A DNA stretch of 64,000 nt from the NCBI GenBank assembly GCA_014871385.1, contig CM026431.1, positions 9,526,739 through 9,590,738 of the forward strand, read 5' to 3'. Source of the stretch: Ceratodon purpureus. Its lineage: Eukaryota > Streptophyta > Bryopsida > Pseudoditrichales > Ditrichaceae. The notes below the pieces were generated by a model. The model was not told the DNA's origin. It did not search any database and saw only the letters and a program-made list of their open reading frames with translations. Of the stretch, positions 10,063 through 19,285 are shown in pieces; position 1 is the stretch's first letter; every line of letters starts with the position of its first letter. A program made the translations under genes and the position numbers.

Positions 10063-11169
10063 ATGTCATCATTGCAGATGGGAAAAAATATGGGAATCTC
10101 GACGCAGATCGTTGTGTTGGTAATGCTCCTCACCTCCACGGCCATCATCACGCGTATGGTCGTCCTCAGCAACATCGATCCAGATTCCTTCACCTCACCC
10201 GAGTTTCAGATTGCAGACTGTACCTCATCTCACGACTCTCTGACCGCCACTTACGCCTCACAGCCCGCCAAGTACACCAACTCCAGATACCACGACGAGG
10301 AGGCCGACCCCGCCAAGTACAGGCCCTACCGGGACGCGCTGGACACGGCGTTTGAGCTCCACGGCTACATCATCAGCATGAAGAAGGAGAGGTATGATTA
10401 TGCCTCAAGCGTCCTCGCCAAGCTCCAGATCACGCCACACCACTACGTACCATACTCCTACAATTCCCAGCTGGTTTGGGACGAAATGCAAAAGTTCAAC
10501 AACGGGTCGTTGCAGTACCACAAAGACTCACACAACTTGAAGATGTTCTCGCACCGAATGGCGCACACAGGCATGTTGTTCGACTTCGTCAACGACCAAA
10601 CGGCAAAGATGAACTCGTGGCGGTTCTTCTTCGAGGACGACATCGAAATCCACCCGGACGTAACAATCGAAGACGCCAGAATAGCTCTCGCCAAGGGAAT
10701 GGAAATCGGCGCCGCTGACGGCATCATCTACCTCGGCATCTGCGGGCCCGGCAAACAGGACCTTGAGCCAGCGGTGAAACTGGTCCGGGGCGTGACTGCC
10801 AGGAGGTCTCACGGCACTTGCACTCACGCTTACGGCGTCACGAAGTGGAGAGCTGCAGGACTGCTTTCGTATCTCGACAAAGTGAAGGTGCCAGAGCATT
10901 ATCCAAGCCTAGCGTACATGTATTTCGATATCCTCACTCGGGCTTATGGTATGACGGTGACCAGGGCTTACATTCTGGGCTTCAATCTGAAATCTCCAGT
11001 TCCGCAGACGTTTCGTGCTAAACAGTCTCATGTTGGTCTCATTTTCCAAGACAGGGCCAAGTACCCTTCGTTTATTACTCCCAAGAAGAACGCCACCAGT
11101 GCTGATCCGAAGAAATACGCCACCACTGCTGACCCACCTCACGTCGATAGTGCTGATCCGCCTCACTAA
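10063..11169 (+). CDS. Type II membrane glycosyltransferase, GT25-like
   Basis: About 368 residues from the first in-frame ATG at 10063, which has A at -3; a second ATG at 10078 follows a good 3' splice sequence and is a credible alternative start. Residues 13-36 form a hydrophobic signal anchor (QIVVLVMLL), so the enzyme probably sits in the Golgi or ER with a lumenal catalytic domain. The order of motifs resembles GT25 (procollagen galactosyltransferase and LPS glycosyltransferase) proteins: an early M-K-x-E-R-x-x-Y segment, SHRMAH near 163, FFFEDDIEIHPD near 189 as the metal- and nucleotide-binding acidic motif, and HAYG-x-T-K-W near 255. The C-terminus has a degenerate ADP-rich repeat after residue 340. 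The gene has no introns, unlike most neighbours. Family membership is by motif order only; donor and acceptor are unknown. Confidence 0.6.
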   Translation: MSSLQMGKNMGISTQIVVLVMLLTSTAIITRMVVLSNIDPDSFTSPEFQIADCTSSHDSLTATYASQPAKYTNSRYHDEEADPAKYRPYRDALDTAFELHGYIISMKKERYDYASSVLAKLQITPHHYVPYSYNSQLVWDEMQKFNNGSLQYHKDSHNLKMFSHRMAHTGMLFDFVNDQTAKMNSWRFFFEDDIEIHPDVTIEDARIALAKGMEIGAADGIIYLGICGPGKQDLEPAVKLVRGVTARRSHGTCTHAYGVTKWRAAGLLSYLDKVKVPEHYPSLAYMYFDILTRAYGMTVTRAYILGFNLKSPVPQTFRAKQSHVGLIFQDRAKYPSFITPKKNATSADPKKYATTADPPHVDSADPPH

Positions 11170-12306
11170 TCTTGCGGGATCTGAGTTCAAGGGTTAGGTC
11201 AATTTACAGGTTCATGATTCATTTTCATTTGGGCAGCTTAGCAATCGTGCCTGGCAGGTGTGGTGTGACCACAGATTCTCTAGATGGAGAAAAACTTGGC
11301 AGAAGAACCGATTTCCAACTGCTCCCATCGGAGCGGTAGTACTTCCGAAGCTTCTGTATATTTTAGTTTAGGGCTAGGATTACGGCGTCTTACATTGAAT
11401 GGATGTGAAGTGTCCCTTCGGGATTCCATCTCTTCGACATTGGCTTTCAGTTTTATAGTGTAATTATCCACTCAGTTGAAAACTCTACTTGAGAATTACT
11501 CGACTCAGTCTCTGCCCTTTCTATGGCTGCATTATGCCTGCTTCGAGAAATTGGAGTGCAACCAGTGGAATTGTGTTTTGCAGATCGGTTGTGTTTCCAA
11601 GGGACATCTGTGAAGAGAACACTGGACACTACGCCATTTCCATGTGAAGCCTTCAACCAGAAACGCTGAATGAGAAGTTATGCATTTATTCTTGTTTAGA
11701 TTGAAAATTGAATTCTTTGTACTAGAGTTACAACTTGGTTTAAGGACAACCCTTCTGAAATGACCACAGTAATCAACCTAAAACATCGCTTGCAAGTTTT
11801 CTTAGTCTTCGTTGAATCCTAGAATGCATCCCTATGCGGCCATGCCTTGCCATTGCAGACAATAGTATCAGATGGAAATAAGGCTCGACTCGGTTGATGG
11901 CCATGAAGGTCAACAAAGCCTAGATCTAATTCTACTGAAAATAATGCACTCATCCTGTAAATACGCAGAAGAAGTAGTGTACTGTACCAATCTACAGTTA
12001 CATTGACTTTGCTGGACACTACTGTCGGTAACTTAACCTCATGTCAACCCGGAGATCTGGAATAAAGCTTCCAACAAGGGATTTCATCTGAAATTAGAAA
12101 ATCCTCCAAAAATTTCTTGACGCTATGAATCCACTTCGTCGGCGACCCAGCTGAGCAGAGAGGAAACGACGATGTTTACATAATCTGAAGAACATTGAGA
12201 GTGGTACCAATCATCCGAAACGCTAGACAGATCATGGAGTGGCGCATAACCGAAGGATGAATCTGCATACACTTGATGTTCAAGCTTGATAGAAATTGCT
12301 ACAGCG
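11170..12306. other. Intergenic; relic 3' flank of the tandem membrane-gene unit
   Basis: No gene is visible. Bases 11646-11676 (GAAGCCTTC...CGCTGAATGAGAAGTTAT) closely match the DNA directly after the second membrane-protein gene (14706-14744). This suggests that an older copy of that tandem unit once lay here and has decayed. No homologous coding sequence could be recognised upstream of it. Confidence 0.5.
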
Positions 12307-12969
12307 ATGGAGTGTACCCGTGAGAAGTATGCAATTGTAAATGAGAGCTACGAGATCCATGTGTGCTTCACCGATCCTGACTCCAAAATCACAACCTACG
12401 GACGTGTTCGGTTCGCCCTGCAAACCAGCTCCTGGTTTCCAACTCTCTTCGGCGTTCTTTTGTGGAGTGTGCTTCATGTACTGCTCCTCGTTGGCGTTGC
12501 CCCTCTCCTGGTTCTGCTGACGCCTATAGCGCTTGTATTCCTTGTAGTACTAGAGATCTACCTCGTCGTTGTGATTATCCTCGTCGGTCTGCCATTGTCT
12601 TTATTCCTCTGTTTCGTCGTATATATATGCATGATAATTAATTTGGGTTGGTCATTGGCGAGGTTTTTTTGGTCGTTGATCTTTGAAAGCAGGCGGTTGA
12701 ATAGAATAAGAGGTGCAAGCACGAGGTTTGTTTCGTGGTGGGCTCATGCTTCCTGGTCCTCGTTTTTTCCTCTTGGGCCTTGGAAGGAAATAAGAGATTC
12801 AGTGTTGTATTCGCCTGAGGAAGGTTTTTGGCATGGTATTCGGCGATTAACGATGTTTACTCCAGATCGCATTAAGTACGTGATGCATGATGGATTCCTT
12901 GCGTACTTAAAAATGGTGAGAAGGTGGTGTGAAGAGGTTGCGCACATCCACGTCGCCATTGCCGTTTGA
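12307..12969 (+). CDS. Unknown small membrane protein, tandem family copy 1
   Basis: A single-exon frame of 220 residues from the first ATG (12307), the same M-E-C start as the two relatives downstream. Residues 1-45 are soluble and include a conserved I-H-V-x-F then I-T-T-Y segment. Residues 47-126 are almost continuously hydrophobic, enough for three membrane spans beginning in LWSVLHVLLLV. After these come the conserved L-N-R-I-R-G, WW-x-H-A-S-W and, near the end, R-W-C-E-E-V-x-H-x-H. It is paralogous to 14102-14707 and to the broken copy at 15331-15903. I do not recognise the family; the conserved Trp, Cys and His residues after the membrane region are its most distinctive feature. Confidence 0.65.
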   Translation: MECTREKYAIVNESYEIHVCFTDPDSKITTYGRVRFALQTSSWFPTLFGVLLWSVLHVLLLVGVAPLLVLLTPIALVFLVVLEIYLVVVIILVGLPLSLFLCFVVYICMIINLGWSLARFFWSLIFESRRLNRIRGASTRFVSWWAHASWSSFFPLGPWKEIRDSVLYSPEEGFWHGIRRLTMFTPDRIKYVMHDGFLAYLKMVRRWCEEVAHIHVAIAV

Positions 12970-14101
12970 AGCCTTCTTGCATTGGTGTTGAATTTACCAG
13001 CAATTCTTCTCAGACTGAGTATAAAAATTGCATCATAGTTTTTGGACAGGAACCAAACGTTGTTTCTAGATGAATTGAATCAGCATTCTAGCAGAAGACG
13101 AGATGTGTTGGGGGAAAGAGAGGCTATTGTAGAGCTATCAAGCCTGTAAAATTATGTACAAATACGTGGTCAGATTATATTTTCTCTAGCTTTGCAACCA
13201 ATACACAGTGCAGCTAATTCCAAGGTTACTTGGACTCTTGTTTTTCTGCTTAGCAAAGATTATTAAATTTATCTATGTTCAACATCGTTTTATTTCTTTG
13301 AACACATTGAGTCTAATGTGCTGTTCTTTGGAAAGAAATTCTTCATCAGTACCAAAATGAGTAAAATAATCATAAGAAAATACTGTCTGATGAAGTGGAG
13401 CACGGAACACAACAGCATACACCGCAACTAAACGCTAGCTGAACACACTTCCTACAAAGAATAACCGCCGCAATAACGCTTCACTTCTTTTCTGTAGGAA
13501 GTGTTGCAAGACCCTTGTGTTAACCAGTGCACATTCTAATCGATTCCTTTTTGATTTGAAGTGGTATGATAGATTTTTAGAACAAAGAATTACTCACTGA
13601 TATGAACAAACCAGTGAACCTAAACATATGCATTCGAATCACTTAGTCGGCGGATCTGAACGCAATCATCATGTCCGCAGCAGACAGTATTCTCGAAGCC
13701 TGAGTATTACATAACATTTTCGAAAATGATACATCGAATTCTGTCGAAACATTGCGGCAGAAGTGAAAACTTTGGAACTGGAATCCAAATCTATTTGTGC
13801 CCAGACACTGAATCCAACACTCATTCTTATCAATGTTCGGGATACGAAACGTACGTTTCGAAAACGTTTCATAGCAATGTTGGATCTGAAGCAGACTGAT
13901 TGAGGCAACAAACTGTAGTACCTTCACGATCAAACCGGGACCAACAGACACTTGATTCACGCAGGTCTTCAGGCCATATTCCCGGAGTCTCTCCTCTTCT
14001 CCCCGACTTGATAGACTCCACATGCGAGCCGCAAAGGAGATTAACCCAGCGCATTTACTTGACGAATCTAGTGTCGAGCGGGTTCGACAGAGTTTGATAG
14101 A
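12970..14101. other. Spacer between tandem copies 1 and 2
   Basis: No supported gene. It contains a 12-bp perfect inverted repeat (ACACTTCCTACA at 13445-13456 with its complement at 13492-13503). The last 230 bases are the presumed promoter and leader of copy 2. The frame at 13643-14023 on the minus strand has no recognisable domain and I treat it as noncoding. Confidence 0.55.
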
Positions 14102-14707
14102 ATGGGTACGATGGAGTGCACCCGCAAGGAGTTAGCGAACAAGACCTGCGAGATTCATGTGGGCTTTACTGGCACCGAGATCATCACAACCTACACACGG
14201 CTCCGCTTCGCCCTTCATGCAAGCTCCTGGTTTCCAAGGCCTCTGGGGATTGTTTTGTGGAGTGTGCTCCATGTGCTACTCCTAGTAACTCTTCCTCCTT
14301 TCCTCGTTCTGCTGATGCTTGCGATGCTCGTATTGTCGGTCTTGGGGGATACCTTATTTCTCGTTGGCTGCTGGCTGCCAGCGGTTGTCGCCTTCGTTTT
14401 TTTTATCTACCTTTTCAAACTTGTAGGTTTGTTGATTGTGTTTAGTTTGTTGTTGATAACTGAAGGCGAGCGGTTGAATCGGATCAGGGGTGTGATTAGA
14501 AGCTTTGTAGAGTGGTGGACTCATGCTTCCTGGCACTCATTTGTCCCAGGGGATTTTTGGGATTTCGTTGAGATGTTGAAGTACCCACCACCGGTGATGT
14601 CTCCAAGGTGTGTTGTGTATCTTGTGCGGGTGGGGTTACCTTGGTATCGTAGAGCGTTGAGGTGGTGTGAAGAGGTTGTGCACATGCACGACGCCGTTGT
14701 CATTTGA
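14102..14707 (+). CDS. Unknown small membrane protein, tandem family copy 2
   Basis: A single-exon frame of 201 residues. The ATG at 14102 lies three codons before the ATG at 14111 that aligns with the M-E-C start of copies 1 and 3; either could be used. It shares with copy 1 the I-H-V-x-F segment, LWSVLHVLLLV at the start of the hydrophobic region, LNRIRG, WW-x-HASW and the terminal RWCEEV-x-H-x-H, and it is about 20 residues shorter in the region before the C-terminal motif. Three membrane spans are likely between residues 50 and 120. The paralogues are clearly diverged across the membrane segments, so the duplication is not recent. Function unknown; no domain recognised. Confidence 0.65.
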   Translation: MGTMECTRKELANKTCEIHVGFTGTEIITTYTRLRFALHASSWFPRPLGIVLWSVLHVLLLVTLPPFLVLLMLAMLVLSVLGDTLFLVGCWLPAVVAFVFFIYLFKLVGLLIVFSLLLITEGERLNRIRGVIRSFVEWWTHASWHSFVPGDFWDFVEMLKYPPPVMSPRCVVYLVRVGLPWYRRALRWCEEVVHMHDAVVI

Positions 14708-15330
14708 AGCCTTCCAGTGCCAGAAATGCTGAATGAGAAGTTATAAGATAATTTTCACTCAGACATAAACTTGAATCCAGTGCATGAGAGTGGCAATCTG
14801 TGTCATTGCGCTTATTCGTTTCGGTTCAAAGATTCTGATTCTAGACGGAGTGTATGACCAACACACTTGCGTGAGGTTGTTTGGCTTCGCTCCAATATGT
14901 ATGCCAATCAATGACTTCAGTGAACTTTACAAAGGTGGAAGAGACCCATACAAACCATTCCAACGAGACCCATACAAGTGGGAAACAGAGGTCTTAATCT
15001 CTCATTCACAGACCATCTTCCTACTTTGGAACAGGGTGATGGAGCTTTTCTCTGGTTGTTAGGGAGGTGATGCAACCTATTGGTTCTTTTTCTTCATTAG
15101 CCAGTGAAAGGATTAGTTCTTTGACACCCACCAGTGTGAGATGCACTTACGGACTGGACATGACGACGTGTTTACGATCTGAAGAAGACGCGCGACACAG
15201 GCAGAGAAAGATTGAGGACATCAAACTCGAGGCTAGGGTTGGGAGATTTATGGAGCGTCTCTTTCATTTGACACAGCGAGGACAAAGCTTGTAGATAGAT
15301 TGTGGATAGCCTGGTGGAAAGAGCTGTTAG
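14708..15330. other. Spacer between tandem copies 2 and 3
   Basis: Starts with the 3' flank shared with 11646-11676. The last 200 bases share a stretch with the leader of copy 1 (TGTTTAC...ATCTGAAGAA at about 15169-15186 and 12172-12192), so the leaders duplicated together with the genes. The 92-codon ATG frame at 14784-15062 has no recognisable motif. Confidence 0.5.
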
Positions 15331-15903
15331 ATGGAGTGCAAGCGAGAAGAGTTACCAGTGAATCAGACCTACTTGATTCATGTGTGCTAAGTTAGTAATC
15401 CTGATGCCCATATCACAACCTCCAGAGGACTTCGCTCTCCCTTCAAACAAGTAAATGGATTCCGAGGCCCATAGGGAATTGTGGTCTGGAGTGTGCTCCA
15501 TGTCCTGCTCCTTGTGAGCATACCTCCGCTCCTAGCCCTTTGTGCAGCTACAATGCTAGTACTGGTCGTGGTTTTAGATATCTTGATTCGTGTTATTCTT
15601 GGTTCTGTGTGGATGCTGATTTTTTTTTTGAGATTGTTTGTTCTTGAATTACCTACCCATGTTAATGTGTTTTGGTTAATCACTGGCGTGAATACTTTGT
15701 AGCTCATGTTTAAAAGCGGGTGGTTGCATTGGATTAGAGTTGCGAGCAGTAGTTTTCATCATCCATCATGGGAGTTGTTTTCCCCTTGGACGTCTTGGGA
15801 GGATTATAAGACAAGTTGGTGTTCAGCCGTTGAGCGACTGTCGGTGGCGATATATCGAGGGTGGATTATGACTTTCATGCGGGTATTTCTCAGCAGCTGT
15901 TGA
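15331..15903 (+). pseudogene. Tandem membrane-protein family copy 3, with three in-frame stops
   Basis: Aligns with copies 1 and 2 from the M-E-C start (15331) through the conserved VWSVLHVLLLV segment to a stop at 15901-15903, 190 codons later. Stops interrupt the frame at 15388-15390 (TAA), 15472-15474 (TAG) and 15700-15702 (TAG). No net frameshift is needed across the 570 bases, so inactivation came from point mutations and is fairly recent or under mild constraint. The C-terminal R-W-C-E-E-V motif of the intact copies is missing and a stop comes earlier. Confidence 0.75.
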
Positions 15904-16630
15904 AATTGCTACTCCAATTTTGAGCACGAGAAGTCGTCTGGTGTGTAGTGTCCTACGATGCAGGAAGAAAGTGGCCATTGACAAGAGTTTCGTTCTTTCT
16001 CACCACCAAATTACGGTAAGGTTGAGGTTCCAACCCTTGAAAGGTTGTGATTCTGTTTCTTTCATACATGTAAATGACATTGTAAACAAATGATTCCGTG
16101 ACCTTCTGCCACGACCTTGACAATCTGCTCATAATCCCTTGATGCAAGACCTATGGTAACAATCAGAATCCTGTCTAAGAAACTGTACCAACGCCCTTGA
16201 AAATAATATAGAAAAGAAAATCTTCTGAACTCTCATCTCCCAAAGCAAGCTCTCACAACTCAGAGCTGATCTGAGCTCCAAACCATGAATCAGGTGCCTG
16301 ATGTCACTTTCAACCAACAGAAGCAACAATTCTATAATAGTACCCACGATTCCAGATGATTTTTTTCATAATTTCAAAGCCAGTCAGCTTGAACAGGTTA
16401 ATCTACACAAAAGAATCATTGGTTGGAGAGAAGCCCTCCAGCTACACAACAGCTAGAGACCGCAACCAGGTAATCAACATCCTAAACTACAGAACAGGTG
16501 GAGTTGTGCACAATCATGCTGACCACCTACTTCTTATTCAAGCAATGCTTTGACAACTCTCAAAACTGTTTCCTATACACAAATCGAATCGTCTAATTCA
16601 TCCAAAGAATCACCTTAAACTAAAATGGAG
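15904..16630. other. Intergenic, no gene seen
   Basis: Contains the 3' flank of the broken copy 3 and, on the other strand, the 3' untranslated region of the F-box gene. Nothing else can be supported. Confidence 0.6.
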
Positions 16631-17818
16631 CTACACGGAGACCAACAAGCTTGGCTCGAATGCAAACTGCACAATACACCGTTCAACAAGCAGGGTATCA
16701 GCAGAGAAGTAGGAATGAAGAGGAAATTCTTGCCAGGCCGTGACGACACCGCCGGAGATGAAACACGCCACGGCCTTGAACGTGCTCTTGTTGAGGATGC
16801 ACAAGCGGTTGTTGAGTGGGACGCAATCGAGGTCATCCAGATTCACAAGGTACTCCCGTGACGCCGTCGGCATCAATCCTGCAAGGCGCCATTGCAAGGA
16901 GGCAGTCTCCAGCTTCCATAGAGTGAGGCTCTTGGTCCGAGGGCCGATGTCATCCTCACTGATCTCGTTCTCTATCAGCGCAAAGATCTCGCCCCCGAAC
17001 TGGAACACCTTGGCCTTCAAGACGCTTTCACCGGCGCGTTGTGGGAAGAAGACCACGTTGCTCCATGTCCTGGCGCCTTCGACATGGTACTGCACCACGC
17101 CCCACCTGCCGCTCCGCTCCTCCCTCGCAACGCAGTACAGGACGCCATCGTGGTACGCGCCAATGTGCTTCTCCAACGCAAGATTAGGAGTCGGTCTGCC
17201 GCGTTTGCTCCACAGCCCTGTCTTCGAGTCGTAGATCTTCGTCCTCTTCCGCGACGCCGCACAGATGATCTTGAACGACTTCTGCTCCGTGTCTACCACG
17301 AACTGCACCACATTCTCCTTCAGAGGGACCTCTCGTTGTGCGCCCGTCATGGGGTTCAACACCAGGAAGGAACTTTCACTTCGCAAGCACAAGAGGCCCT
17401 TGGAGCCTGTGATGACATTCTTGACATCAATGGGAGTTGTAAAGGGCTTCAATGTCTGCCATCTTCGCCTTGACGAGTCATATCCCAACCATGACCATGT
17501 CGCGCGTTCATTCTCGGCATGTCCGGGGTCTACAGTGGCTGGATCAGGGGCAGTTGGATAAATAGGCTCAAGGTCGGCGATTGACTCCAGTTTGCTGCCC
17601 GTGCGGGAGATTCGCAGAGTTGCTTTGCCGTCATTCCAGAACACTATGGGGAAAAACGATGCCTCCTGCGGCCCTAGGATCTCACTTCGGAGGCTCAGGA
17701 AAGGAGGGTGTGTGAGGAGCGAGTACCAGCGCTTGCAGACTGGTCGAGCTTTGTAGAGAACCGAAATTGGGGCACGGGCGAGCACCAGGTCTTCTAAATC
17801 CGGCGGCAACCCTAGCAT
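16631..17818 (-). CDS. F-box protein with F-box-associated/kelch-type C-terminal domain
   Basis: 395 residues from the ATG at 17818-17816. The open frame extends 15 codons further upstream but without an ATG. The F-box occupies residues 4-42 (L-P-P-D-L-E-D-L-V-L-A-R, then P-V-C-K-R-W-Y-S-L-L). It is followed by a beta-rich domain with G-S-K-G-L-L-C-L and N-P-M-T-G near residues 141-159, the usual first blade of plant F-box/kelch or FBA domains. Such proteins are substrate receptors of SCF ubiquitin ligases, binding SKP1 through the F-box; the substrate cannot be predicted. The coding region has no introns. TTGAAGCAG just upstream of the ATG could be the end of a leader intron. A 9-codon upstream ORF overlaps the start codon (see findings). 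Confidence 0.88.
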   Translation of the reverse strand: MLGLPPDLEDLVLARAPISVLYKARPVCKRWYSLLTHPPFLSLRSEILGPQEASFFPIVFWNDGKATLRISRTGSKLESIADLEPIYPTAPDPATVDPGHAENERATWSWLGYDSSRRRWQTLKPFTTPIDVKNVITGSKGLLCLRSESSFLVLNPMTGAQREVPLKENVVQFVVDTEQKSFKIICAASRKRTKIYDSKTGLWSKRGRPTPNLALEKHIGAYHDGVLYCVAREERSGRWGVVQYHVEGARTWSNVVFFPQRAGESVLKAKVFQFGGEIFALIENEISEDDIGPRTKSLTLWKLETASLQWRLAGLMPTASREYLVNLDDLDCVPLNNRLCILNKSTFKAVACFISGGVVTAWQEFPLHSYFSADTLLVERCIVQFAFEPSLLVSV

Positions 17819-17841
17819 TGCACGCTCGCTAATGCTGCCAT
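17812..17841 (-). promoter_or_regulatory. Upstream ORF overlapping the F-box start codon
   Basis: On the minus strand an ATG at 17841 opens a 9-codon frame ending with TAG at 17814-17812. The main ATG (17818-17816) lies inside the last two codons of this upstream ORF, in another frame, as CAATGCTAG. If it is in the mature leader, ribosomes that translate it would stop 4-6 bases past the main start, which permits termination-reinitiation or represses the main frame. Confidence 0.55.
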
Positions 17842-19285
17842 CCTGACTCAGAACCTGCTTCAAGACACCAAATAACCTCTTACAACAATCATTCTACGAA
17901 TCGGAAAACTCTGGATCTTCAAACAACATTCGGAGTACAGAGTGGGACGAAGCTCACATGCTAAAACTGCAGGAGTTAAGCTCATATGAGCTCAGGTGGC
18001 ACAAAATTGTGAGATTAACGAGCTTCAACATGCTATCTAAAATGAAATTCATGGTCAAATGGTGTAATATTCTGAGGCATTCTGATCAAAGCGAATACCG
18101 TTCTCTCGGCCTCCTTGGAATCGTCATGGCCCATCGGAGACGCTTCAATTAAATTCATTCCCAGCGTTACACCAGATGTCTGACGAATTATGACTTGAAT
18201 CATGACGACCTTTAGTTGTAATTCTGCCACGACAATGTTCCGGAAACCCACAACGTGAAAACGAACCCACCCTAGTCCCACCACTATCGAGCAAACTCAC
18301 AGAAGCTAGACCAAAACTAAACAGATCACCGCACTCATACTTAACCCAGAACCAACAAAGGAAACCACTCTCAAAGCGACCACCATTGCAGAAAAACAAG
18401 AGTAATCTGAAGACAAGGAGCGACACAATGCGAAACCCTGCAACACTTGGGAAAAACTCTCACCTGCCAAAACTGAACCGGCTACAGCTGAACAACACAC
18501 GACTGCAGCGAACCCAGCTTGAGTTAGCTTCGTAGAAGAGTTGTAAGTTCAGCAAGGAAGTGTTCTGTACAAGAAAAGCCCAAGTTAGAGAACTGAAACA
18601 ACCTAAAGACTAGGAAGGCTGCAAGTGGACTCTAACGATCCAAAGTAATCGGCACCTACTACAGTAGTCCCCAGAGGAGAGAAAATCTAACTGGTGAGGC
18701 GCTAGCCTGCTGCGAAGCGAGAGAGAGAAGCAAGGAGCTCGCAAGTGGCAGGGGCCGGGCCCATTTCCGGCCAGATTTCGCCACACACGCATCTGCGTGG
18801 ACGACATCGTAACGAAAGTCATCAAATAGAAAGGATATTTCAATATTTGCGACCGGGCCAGAGCTCCGGCTATCATGTTTACCATCACCGACCGCAGCGC
18901 GCGCCGCCTGGACAAGTTGCCTCCCGGTCCTATGTCCGGCCCACTTTTACTGTTCTATCCACAGTCGCATTTCCTCTTTCATATGCAACATTCCACGCTA
19001 TGTCACTGTATCATTCCGTCATAAGAATCTCATGCTCAAGCTCCCCGCATGCAGCCCCCGGTGGGGTCTGAGGAGCTTGTTTTACTGTTGAATTTCTTAA
19101 GATTTTTACTTGATTAGGTTCCAGGAAGCAAGCTGATGAACTCGTGCAACCAACAATCAATTGAAGCTGTGCAAAAGGCAACTCAGAGAGAGTTGGGTTT
19201 AGATTTCGAAGGGAGAAAGTTACAAAAGAGGCAAAGGACCGAGATAGTCCGATCAAAATGCAAACTATGGTAGTAGGAGTGATTT
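17842..19285. other. Upstream region of the F-box gene, no other gene seen
   Basis: Likely leader and promoter of the F-box gene and, at its right end, the 3' flank of the next minus-strand gene. The frames seen here lack ATG starts or recognisable motifs. A short GC-rich stretch lies around 18741-18775 (GGGGCCGGGCCC), compatible with a promoter. Confidence 0.5.

Noticed and set aside
10528-10899. Minus-strand frame inside the glycosyltransferase gene
   Set aside because: Shadow of the GC-rich coding strand; no start context or motif.
13643-14023. 126-codon minus-strand frame before membrane-gene copy 2
   Set aside because: No recognisable domain, overlaps the presumed promoter and leader of copy 2.
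14784-15062. 92-codon ATG frame between membrane-gene copies 2 and 3
   Set aside because: It contains a small internal duplication (RDPYK twice) but no domain, and has no counterpart beside the other copies; kept only as a remark.
16740-17473. Plus-strand frames of 98-164 codons opposite the F-box gene
   Set aside because: Antisense shadows of a convincing minus-strand protein with an F-box.
18745-19071. 108-codon plus-strand frame
   Set aside because: Low-complexity, no motif, lies in the flanks of two minus-strand genes.
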